Shown piece after piece: positions 10,201-22,200 of a DNA stretch of 64,000 nt. Position numbers and translations under genes: made by a program. This stretch comes from Lepturacanthus savala (Eukaryota; Chordata; Actinopteri; Scombriformes; Trichiuridae). Each line of letters opens with the position of its first letter. Positions within the stretch are counted from its first letter, which is position 1. The notes beneath the pieces are model-generated. The model did no database searches. It was not told where the DNA came from and was given only the letters and a program-made list of their open reading frames with translations. The stretch lies in the NCBI GenBank assembly GCA_030544235.1, contig CM060466.1:2434092-2498091 (forward strand), in the 5' to 3' direction.

Positions 10201-13200
10201 ATCCTGGCGGAGAAAGACGTCCTGAGGAGTCAGCTGGTGGAGCTGCAGGACCGAGTGTTCAGTCTGCAGCACAGATGCAGAACCAGGGACAAACCACACA
10301 GCTCTGATGTGAGTTCACACCCTGACACGGCGCCGCTTTACGTTTCTGCAGAACGTTTAATACACAACGGCCCGTGTGCATCCCTTCTATGAATATTTGC
10401 ATGTGTAATAAATGTAGCCTGTTTAATTTTCCTGTGGAAATTCCACAATAACAGGATACAACATTTAAAAGGCTATAAAATGATACAAAGTATAACAATC
10501 TAATGTAAAATCTTAATATAATGTCATAATAATCATATACAAATTGAATTTGATATGATTTTATTTGATGGTTGACATTATTGGAACCATCTCTGAAACC
10601 TCTGTGATATTTAGATACAGCCAGAGTGGAGACATTGATGATTACAACATGTTTTTCTTTATTTTGACAAAAAAGGAGTGTTTAGTGACATCTACACTAC
10701 AAGAAATGATGTGCCCTTTTTGTCCAATTGAAATGAGAGTTCAGTATTTCAGAAAACAACTTGAAAACCTATTAAAAAACAAAAAGTACTGGAATCCATA
10801 TAAAATGTTGCATGAAGATTAAACTCACAACAACACATTTGTTCAATTCATTTTCACATTCTTCTGCAAGAAAATGAGTTTGTGCACATTTCGTGCCAAG
10901 GGGCGAGACCTACTTGCAGTGACCATGTTTTTTACACGCGAGCATCAAAAGTGGAACTAACAACTATATATAACTAACTACATGTGTGTGTCTTGAAATG
11001 TTGTACTTGTGGGCATTAGCTTAGCATTAGCTACTTGATATCATAATTTCAATCAATAAAGTTCAAGGGATCAAGTTACTCTAAGTGTATTGGCAACTCT
11101 TGCACCTACATTTTTTATATATATTTTTTGTATTTAGCTTCTTGGCAATAAATTTAATTCTATTCTGTTCTATTAGGAGACCAAATAGGTTTGGTGTTTA
11201 GAATATTCATTATTTAAATACAGGCTATTAAACAAAATCCAACACAGCACAGGACAGAAATGAACAGAACAGTCAGCTGTTTCCACCGTAATGGAAAGAG
11301 GCGAGGTATATATAACAGTCTGATACTGGATTTACTATGGTGAGTTGTTTCCCTCAGTAGTTCCAGTTCTATTCACCCTGATATGATAAATCCTGATGCT
11401 GGAGATGAGCTGGAGGCAGTGAAGCTGATGGGTTTTTGTGTTTTTGTGGAAGCAGAGTGAGGCTGGATGGGAGAGTCCCCGGTCCAGCAGCTGTGAGGAC
11501 AACGTGTCCCCAAACAGACGAAGACTCCGCCGCATGGCCGCTGTCAACCCCACAGAACTGGAGTCCTGCAACTCAGAGGTGTGTGTGTGTGTGAGAGTGT
11601 GTGTGTGTTCAGCCACAATGATTTTATCAACCCTGGATATCAAACCTCATAGTTGATGAAATAGTTTGTGTTCAGAATCAGAATTTCCTTTATTCTCATT
11701 GTCGTCTACAATGAAAGGCAAGTTTTTTTGTATAGCACATTTCATTAACAAATATAAATTGTGTTATTTAACCTGATCTGTGCCTTAAATTATAACAAAT
11801 TCAGCCCTTTTTTTCACTGTTAACATACCTTAAAATACCCAGAGGGCAATATAACACATAAAATACATTTATTCTCTTGGTAAAAGGTGATTTAAGCTCA
11901 TATATTAGAAGTTAAAGGTTGTGTCTATGTCTACTATGTGTGTGTATGTGTGTGTAGTATGAATGTGCTACTAGTAGTGTCCGATCCCGGAAGGCAGAGC
12001 CCCCCAGTCCAGAATCTCTCCGCAGGAGGGAAGAAGTCCTGCATGAGGACAGCAGGTATGTGTGTGTGTGTGCGTGTGTGTGTGAGTGTGTGTTCATGCT
12101 TTCATGCTTTTATTTGAAAGTACAAGGTGTTATTATCTTCTCACGTTCCTTCCTGTTGTTTTAACATGACGCCATCGCAGGTTAGAATATTGATGTGTTA
12201 TCCAACAAAAGGCACAAATAAGCGTGAACCGGCATAAATCATACAACATCCACCGCAACAACCTCACATTCCTCACTTCTTGTCCTGCTACACAAGGGAG
12301 CTAGTGAAAAGATTCTGCATTCTCACGGTGACAGGAATTAAACCAGTCGGCCCAGATGAGTCGTCTCAAAGTCACAGAGAAGAAAATAGTTCACTGAAGT
12401 TTCCTCAGTGTGAAATAATCAGGATGTCAAATAACTAATTCTACTCCTACATAATACTCCTTACATTTACCTGGTTATTAATACACTCTCTCCTGTCATA
12501 TATACAGTATAATATATATCTAGAAGGTATTCATTGGTGTTCTAAAACCTTTGAACCGTTGTGTATATATACGGCTGCAATTATAATCATTATGTGCTTG
12601 AGAAAACTGTTTTTTGGGGGTGAGGGGGTAGTGACTATGAATTTTACACTTGAGTAAAAAGCTTCGTAATGAAGGTAAAGATCCTGACTCCTGTTGTTCT
12701 CATCTCTTTTTTTTTCCTCTCTTGCAGCTTGGAAACAGCAGAAACTGATTCTCTACTGGACGACTTCGTGTTCCTCCCCAGTGGTATGTACAGTAACCGT
12801 GTGTGAGGTATTTAGCTTGTTTCGCTGTTGTTTTTCATTTAGGTGACACATTAACTCTGGAACATTATTTCCTCGTGATCCCAAACGATTAAACAGTGTG
12901 TCTTTTGTTCAGTGGCGGGTGAAGACAGACAGACGGAGCGGCTGTCCTCCTCTACTGGAGCCAGCGCTGACAGGTGAGATGATGCCCAACGTCCTGATAA
13001 ATAAACAGCTTCATGTTACCTGGCGTGTCGTCGTATTACAGACAACAGCCTACCTGTATGTGAGTGAAGGCTGCTCCTTATTATGAAAAACAGGTCTCTG
13101 ATGATCCTGTCAACGCTGTGAAATCACACCGCCCACTCATTCATGCTCAACGCAAGCCATTTAGAAAGGGCTCCTGTTGTGATGTCACAACAGGAGTGGG

Positions 13201-16200
13201 AAGTCCTTCCAGAGTAATACAGCAGTTCATAGATACCAACAACCACTGACTGATGTGTATAAATATTCATTAATTAGTGTTTTTACTGTTTCTGTACAAG
13301 TTAACCCTATTTATAATAGCTGATAAAGCAAAGGCTAGTGCTACGGTTTTCTTTTTTAGAGTAGTAATGCTGTTTAAATGACCTCAAATGGCTCAAATTA
13401 TAGATTGAAATTTAATATATAACCACTTGAAATCATGAAATGTTGCTGCTACAGGTCCTATTAAATGCTGCTAATTTTTACAATTAGACCACAGAAATGA
13501 CAATTTTAAACAGAGAAAATGATAAAGTAGGGGCCTTTAAGGTGGATCGTACATTTCTAGAAGGTAATAGCTCTACTGGAGATTAATAATCAATAATCTG
13601 CTCTGCTAGTGACAAATATCAAATAATAGGAGCTCACACAGCTGTAACATGGTCTCTTTTCTCCAGAATATCAACATTTTAAGTATAATAAAATGTTTTA
13701 TTCACCATTTTATTTCAAACACAGACATCTTTGGCCAACAGTGGAATATCCAACTTAAGTCTACCTTAACTAAAGCTAAGAGACTACATTGCTTTTTGTG
13801 GAACATAATGACAGTAAATGAGAGGAAATAAGAGTGAAAACAACATGAAAACACAATTTACAAAACCTTAGGTCAGCTAACGCTACATTAGCTACCAGAA
13901 GCTAATGGTCACACTAGATCATTTTACCTCAAAGTGGACTGAATTATACCAGGTTGTGTTTTATTGTCTATAAATACAACTCTCTTGTTTTTCATAGAAG
14001 TAAAATGGTTTTATTTCTCCTTTCAGTTTTGATCCCTGTCACTTCTTTGCCCAATGTGAGATAAAATGTTTCTGTAGTTTAACCTAAAACCTCTGCAGTG
14101 ATTGAAGTGTTCAATGAAGCGTCTCTGTCCTTTCTCTCTCTCCTTCCCAGAACTTCAGCCCCTCCTTTCTTAATGCGTTCCCGGCCTAAAGCCCTGCGGG
14201 TCAACGGCCGCGTCCTCACCATCTGCTTCCAGGGGGAGGCGCTGCTCAGCCAGCTGGCGATTGTGGGGGGGAATAAGACCGGAGTGTTTGTTCACCAGGT
14301 GACGGAGGGCAGCGCGGCTCACACTGTTGGCATCAGCCCGGGGGCACAAATAGTGCAGGTGAGTGGTCGTGTGTTTGGTAGGACAGTAGCTGCATTCATG
14401 TCCTCCTGCTGTGGAGGGATTTAATCATCACGCTGTCGCCTGCAGGTGAAGTACCAGCAGAACCAGAAGGCTCTGAGTATGATGCTGGAGGACTCCACTC
14501 TAGAGGAGGCCATGTGGGCCCTGGGCCAGGTCTCAGGACTCTGCCACCTCTCCCTCCGGCCCCGGCAAGATGGTACGACCCAAAAAAATACGTACCTGGG
14601 ATATTTATTATGAGACAGCATGCACCTTGAACCTGTTAAAATACAAAAAAAATACTGATACAGGGTTTTGCATTTAATTTTAATCATATAATGTGAAATT
14701 ATTCTCTTGAAATGTGCAATTTGACTCTATGAATTCTCAATAATCAATAATATTTTATCTTTATTCTAACTTTAGTATGTTTGCATATTTAGTACCATAT
14801 TATTGATTTGTTTATTTGTATATTCTTCATGTTCTGTAATAATCCTCAGTGTGATTTCTATGATTTTATGGACAAATTCTAGTCTTTGAACTCTAATCTT
14901 ATTAATCTTTGAGCTTTGCATTGCAGATAACCCTGATTTGGTCTTGTTTTAGGTTTTAAAGACCTTTTTTTATGTAGTAAACCACTATTTTATTGTTTCT
15001 GTAATATTCTAACTCTATTTGCTCTATAGCAGCAAGATAAATAGATTCTGACTCTTCTGTAGTCACCTCACATGTTGTAGATTTATTTTCCATATTTATT
15101 GTTATTTATAGCAAGATTGTTATTATTTAGAGAGAATACTAGTTAGTACTAGCTATGCTACAAAAAATATATATAATTTAATATGTTCCTAATCAAATTC
15201 ACATTCATATCATGGCTGCCATTCAAATACCTTTTAAGTACTATCTGTTTTTAAGTGTTTCTCCAGTTGTGTTGTTTGGATTTAATGGTGGAGGACTACT
15301 CTACGTATATTTTATTTCAGTTCTTTTAAATACAATAACTGCATAATAAATCTTTTTTGATAGATATGGGCCTGATGTAGAGTAGAATCAGAACAGACAT
15401 GATAGGTAAACCATTAACAGCTACTGAAATGTTGTTTCCAGATTACGAGGCGCTGCTGCAGCAGCTGCAGAACAACCCGACGTCATCAGGAGACTCCTTC
15501 TACGTCCGGGTCAACCTGTCCCTCGCTGCCGGTCCCAGCGTCTCACTCCCCGTGTCCTGCAACGACATCCTCCACGTCACCAACACCAGAGCTGCTGGGA
15601 CCCAGGACTCCTGGCACGTCAGCCAAGTCCACCCCTGTCAGCTGCTGGACCTCCAGAGTGGAACCGTACCCAACTATTACAGGTAGCTTTACAATGAAAC
15701 CTGCTGAAGTCACTGTTACTGCTTCTGTAACATAATTTATCATGTGCAATAAGATACTACTGTGCAATACATGTGCAACATCTGACCTACACGTGCATTA
15801 ATCTATCCTATAGATATATATATATATATAATCTGTGTGCAATTTTCTCTTTCCCTGCATGTCACTTATTCTGTCTCTACTGCTGTTGCTAATGCAATTT
15901 CCCCCCTGTGGGTCAAACAAAGGATGATCTTATCTTATTCTTATCATAGCTAGTTCTTTATTTCTTTATGTCAGATTCACAACGATGAAATCACCTCGTA
16001 TTTAAAGTGTAAGGGTTCTTTTCTCATGATGTTGTGACATCACAGGGCGCAGCGACTTCTGATCCGAGCGATTGAAGAGATGAGTTTTCAAACAAAGAAG
16101 TCTCAGAAGGTAAGAGTTTAATTCTTGCCACCCCAGTTAGCTCCTTCCATATTTCCACACCGTGTTAATATAACATTCCCGTCCCTCTCCAGCCAGGACG

Positions 16201-19200
16201 TGTGGTGGCTCAGAACGAAGAGAAAGCTGTGAGGATCGTCAGCACAGGGCGGCAGGGCAGGAACCCGCTGTGGGTCAGTGTGGAGGACGGACAGAGCACC
16301 AGCACAGAGTCAGGTACAGTAAAACTAAATATAAAATATAGCATCAATACAATAAGAAAATAGATTAATAGAATATTGAGAGTTTCACTTGAGCTTCAAG
16401 CAGCTATGAGGGAGTTGAGCAGTGAATAAAGCCTAGGTTGCCATGGAAACAGTCTACTTCCTATTTGGTGGCTTTGCCATTAAATTCTAATTAGCTCAGA
16501 AAGCTTTGACAGACAATACAATCAAATTATCAGGTGTGTCAAGTTTGGTGGCAATCAATATGTTTGCTGATTTTGATAAATTCCAATATTTATCCTGACC
16601 TTAAAACAGGGTGAGGACCATCAATGTGACCATCCACAGAATGATCAGGCATTGGAATGTATATTCTCACCAAAACACATCATGAGATATGAACCAAAAC
16701 ATGTTTTTGACAGTTACAGTCGCCTCTAGAGGTCAAAGGTCACCAGATTTCTTGAGGATCCTCCTGATGGGGTCTGAAGTAGATGCGATATGAGCTCACT
16801 TCCTCACTGTAAATTTCACTTGGCTCTAAAGGGCCGGTTGTAGTTCTGAAGACAAAAATGTCTGCGTTTCTAAAGATGTTTGTTAGGTTTGATGTCAACA
16901 GGACAAAATTTGTGACCTGTGAAAACCTTTAAGTGGTTTTAAGTTACATGCAGAACTTTGTTGAGGTGGTACCATGAATAACTGGTGACATTATTTATAA
17001 GAACGTCCACAATCAGTGTGACAAAGTCCACAACGTTTTATCATACAGTTCCATAGGCTGCCATAGTCTTTCCATACAGAAGAAAGATGTGAAATAATAA
17101 AAAACACACACTATGGGGCTTCGTGATTTGCTCTAATTATCGATATTGTTTAATATGAGCAAATATTTATTGATTTTTTTATTAGACATGTACAATAAAA
17201 AACATAAATGTTCCCATTTGAATTAGCTCAGAGCTAATTTACTGCAGCCACTTGGCAGGTCACAGGTCAGACATTCATTATCACAGAGAAATAGCAATAA
17301 AACAATAAATAACACAGCAGAATGACAATAAGACATGAAACTGTACAGTTAACACATTCAGATATAAATGAATGTACTGCTGTGACATTTATTTAACAGC
17401 ACAGTGTTACGCTGTGTGTGTTATTTCCTGTACAGGTGAGGAATCTGCACCCAGGAGCTGTGTGACCCTCATGCCCTACTCCCTGGTGACCCCCCACTAC
17501 CCCCCAGTCTGCAGACCCGTCCTCCTGCTGCCCACCGTCCTGGGCCGAGTCCTGGACAAGAAGCTGGGTGGATGGCAGGGCTTCCAGCTCTGTGAGCCCG
17601 GTAGGAAGCGTTTCTCCTAAAAAAAGTGTGGCTACGTCCGTTTGTCCTGATGCATCACGTGTTTTATTGGTGAAGCAGCTTATGTAACTCCTCGGTAAAC
17701 ATCCACCCTCCTACTGTACGCTGCTGAATATTTTATGGGTTTGTCTGGTGCTGCAAGTCAGGAAGGAAATAACGTTTGAGGATGAACGGTAATAAAAATG
17801 ATAGCGGCTATAAAGGCAGTAAATGGAAGGCGGCGGGACCTGCAGCGATAAGGTCAGATTAATTTTTAATGATTGTTGTGGGAAGAAATGTGATGGTGTA
17901 AAAGTCGGATATTTACAAGAAAAACACAGGATGTTCAGGAGGACGTCAGGTCATGTTTGAGTTAATACGTCAAATAAAAAGTAGATCAATCGATCGGAGA
18001 TAATAAAACTACTGAAGGTAAAATGTTTAACCTGCTGAAATCCAAAAAATAATCTGACACAGGTTCAGCATTGAGTTTTATTCATAAATCACATGAGAAA
18101 ACGGCTACAACACTAAATATAATATTCTTATTTATAGTAAAATGCAATGTTTCTGTTACAGCATCAATATATGAATAGTACAAATAGAAGCACTATTTAT
18201 ATATATAATTTAGATTTCAGCTGTTTGTGTGATTATTTAACTGTCTCCTTTATAATCTCCTTTTTAAACATCTTAAAACATATTCTTCATGTTCTGTAAT
18301 GATGATTTCATGGATAAATAATTGATCTTTAAGCAGATAATCTAGCTTATTTCAAGCTTTTTCTTGTTTTAAGTGTTAATTAAAGTATTTTTATCCGTTC
18401 TTTTTTTGCAATACTCTAACTATATTTGCTCTTCCATATTTATTATCATTTATAATAAGGCCTTAAGGGCTAAGTGGCTAAAAGTTTAAACCTATTTTTT
18501 TTTGGTTGAATGTCATTCAGGAAAATGTAGGATTTAATAAACTATAAGATTTAATGACAATTTAATGAATAAAATACACTGAACATCACAAAGTCTGGTT
18601 TTATGTTTTAAATAAAGCATTTCATCTGTAGCACAACACAAAGCTAGATTTATCTTTACCAATATTCTAACTATATATTCCAACTCTTCTGTAGTCACCT
18701 CATATGTTGTAGATGTATTTTGATGCAAATTCTAAAGACATAACCTTTGTGGTTGTAGAGATATTCCAGATTTATTTTCATTTATAGCAGGAAAACTGAG
18801 AAATAAACCTGGGGTTTGGTGGTTAAGTTGAATGAAAGTGCTGCAGGTCATAATCTTATCTATCTAATAATCTCTTCTCGTTTCCTCCTGTGCTGCAGAG
18901 GTGCTGAGCTCCAGTGATCACGCAGCCCGACTGCAGAAGTCCGAGATCCTGGAGGAGTGTGAGCAGGGCCAGAACTGCTGCTACACGCTGCAGGGAGTCG
19001 AGAAGGTCATGAAGAAGGTCAGAGCCAAATCACTCATTTCCTACATCTGCTTATTATCCAACAGGCAGAGGCTCAGAACTTCCAGTAGTGATGCTAAAGA
19101 GGCTACACCACCGGTCAAAAGTTGTAGAACACCTTGATTTTTGATGATGATGTGACAGCCCAGAGGTCTGATGTGGATGATGTTGCTGTAGGATGAACTC

Positions 19201-22200
19201 CTGACTAACTAGGTCTAGATCATGGGGTTCTGCTTAGCTCTAGAGCTCTAGTCCTAGAAAAGACCCAGACATCAGGCTTCATCCATGCTGATATACAGAC
19301 GGGGGTTAATTAACCAGAGAAACTTGGTTGGAGCAACTTTACACACTTTATTTAAGTCCATTACTGCAGAACAGCTGATGTCTAAGTTGTTAACTAGTAC
19401 TGGATAAATTGATATCTGTCTTTTTTGGCTCGTTGGGTAGTTAACCCTCCTGTTATGTTATGGGTCAAATTGACCCGTTTTAAAGTTTGAGGATCTAGAA
19501 AAGAGGTTGAAACTTCTTCATCTTCACCTTAATTAGTGTCATCAATGTATAAAATGAACATGTTTGATCCCTGCATGTTTATATCACATAGATACTGATC
19601 AGGTCAATTTGCTGCATCAAACTGGAGGAAAAAGAGTCAAAAATGTCTGAATATTTAAACTGTGAGACAAATTACACACACACACATACAAAAACTACAT
19701 TTAATGTTCTATTTGAATGTTTTGTAAAACTATTGTCTTTATATGTTGGTCTTTGTGGTGAAACATGAAGAAATGTCCCATATTCTCCACTTTCCTGTGT
19801 TTTATAGTGAATTTTAACATCAACAACCAGATTTGAAGCAGCAAAGATCATCTCAGTCTAGTTTTCCACTTCTTTTCTCCAGCTTCTTTCTAAGCCTCTC
19901 CTCCTCCTCTTTAAATGGCTGTGGGGGGTGTTGGTGGTGACTGTATAGTAGTGACATCACAACTTCACATAAGTCATGACTGCTTGTTTTAAGGCTCAGT
20001 TTCTGAATACAGGCTGTGTATGTTTCTCTGTGGATTGAGTGTTTTTTAAACATGGGACAGTATTAATACACTCTCTGCTGTCATATATACAGTAAATATA
20101 AATCTAGAAGGATTCATTGGAGTTAAACTCATTACATTTATAGAAACATGTAAAAATGTGTGTTCTATAACCTTTGAACTGTTGTGTAGCTCATTACTTT
20201 GCCTCATTTTTGTACGTTTTTATCAACTTTTTTATTTCTAATTTGTTAATATTTTGTCTGTGTTGCAGCTTTTGACTGGATTTTTTGCAGAAACTTTTTC
20301 TTTTTAATTGATTTTTTTTAAATCCATTGTATTTTACTCCCTGGACAAATAAAATCACAATAAAAAAACACCAGAATTGCTATAAAATCATCATATATCA
20401 ATAGTATATTTCTGCTTTTATTTCATAAATCTCCTAATCTGCTCAAAAACGATCAAATATTCAATTATTTTCAGGATTTTAACCCTTTAAATGCCAGTTT
20501 ATCTATTCAAATTACTAATTGTTTATTGTAAAAACACAAAAAAATTAATTATTTTCCATAAAATGAATGGTAGGAGGGCGGGGCTTTACTTATTGTATTA
20601 GTATTTTTTCAGATTCACCCTCTGGACGCCTTCCATTGACTTCCATTATAGCAACATGTTTTAATCTTACTATCATAAACATATAAAACCATGAATGAAA
20701 AGTTGTGATATTTGACATTTTTACTGTATTTGACCAGATTTAACCATTAACTCCCTGTAGGCTGATGGTTATATTAACCAGGAAGTTGATAATAGATCAT
20801 CCATTTCCTGGAGGGATGACTGTGTCTGCTCTGTTTGGTTGATAAAAAAATAATTAGTGATTTTATGGGGCGTTTTATGTACGTAAGTGTTTCTTGGCGA
20901 GTAAGTTAATGGATTCCCAGCATTGACTCATCTCTAAATACACAGACATGAGTGATATCAATCTTATTATCTGATACTTGGAAAGAGAACAAAGAAAGAT
21001 GTTTCTTGTTTTTCCTGTTTCCTTCATAGGCGGGTGCATTTATATATATATAAATATAAAAAAACACCCAACCCTGAAGGTTTCTCAGCTGTTTGTATAG
21101 AATTATGAGCCTTAATAACATACTAAAATGTTACCAAAGACTAGAAATGTGTCATTTTCAAGATGGCGTCTATGGGTAAAACATTTCAACTAACAGATTT
21201 ATGGTTTATCATTTACATCAAGGTATTACAAGATTTGTCCAATTTCATGTTTAAATATGTAAATGAGGCGCTATCTAATGAAATGCTATTCTGTTTATTC
21301 ATACTGTGTGTGCTTATAATGTGTATATAATGTGTATTTTATTTCCTTTTCTGCCTCTAGATATTTTCTGTTTTCTATGTTTTTTATAAAACTTTCCCAC
21401 AAATTTCCCACCGATGTGGGATTAATAAAGTTTCTAATCGAATCTAAATGAAATATAAGCTATTTCGCATGATTTATGCACCAAAATCTGAACAATGGGG
21501 GACGCCACATTCTTTTATTTTGTTAAATCATGCAGATTTAAAAGGCTCCTTTTAGACTCAATGCTCTGTTTCTTCCTCCTGGTCCTGAAGGGCATCCACT
21601 GCGTGCTGCCGCTGGGTCTGGACTGTGTGCGGCGCCTGCATCGAGCCCAGATCTTCCCCATCATCATCTTCATCAGACAGTCTGCACGCAGCGCTCGAAA
21701 ACTGAGGTAAAAATAAAACAATCGCTTGCTTCTCCTGACAAAGGTCACGTTGCAGTCAGCGTTTAGGTCGTCTCCACCGGGGAATGTGTTCCTGCTGCAG
21801 GTGAAACTCATCTCCTCGCTGATATTTAATCTCATGTGATCTCTGCGGTAGAAACAGATGCTTCCAGATAAGCAACTTTCCGCTCGGCTTCCAAAACAGG
21901 GCGCTGACGCGAAGCTGCACATGACGCTCTGACTGCAGCTCAAACACTGAAAACAGTGACTCATGACGAGTTGTCACACAGGTTGATGATCACTCTCACC
22001 TTCACCTTCACCCGCTGTGTAGCAGCAGTAGAAACCAAACAGTAGATGCAGCATTTAACATGACTTTAAAGGACTAATCCACCATTTTCACTGTTATCAC
22101 ACCCTGACTTTGTGATGTTGTGTGTATTTCGTTCGTTAAATTGTCATTAAAAAACAGGATTAAACTTTTAACCGCTTAAGCCCCAGGCCTATTTATCAGT

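Noticed and set aside
21515..21964. 149-codon minus-strand ORF overlapping card14 exon 19
   Set aside because: It is antisense to a conserved coding exon; no family resemblance.
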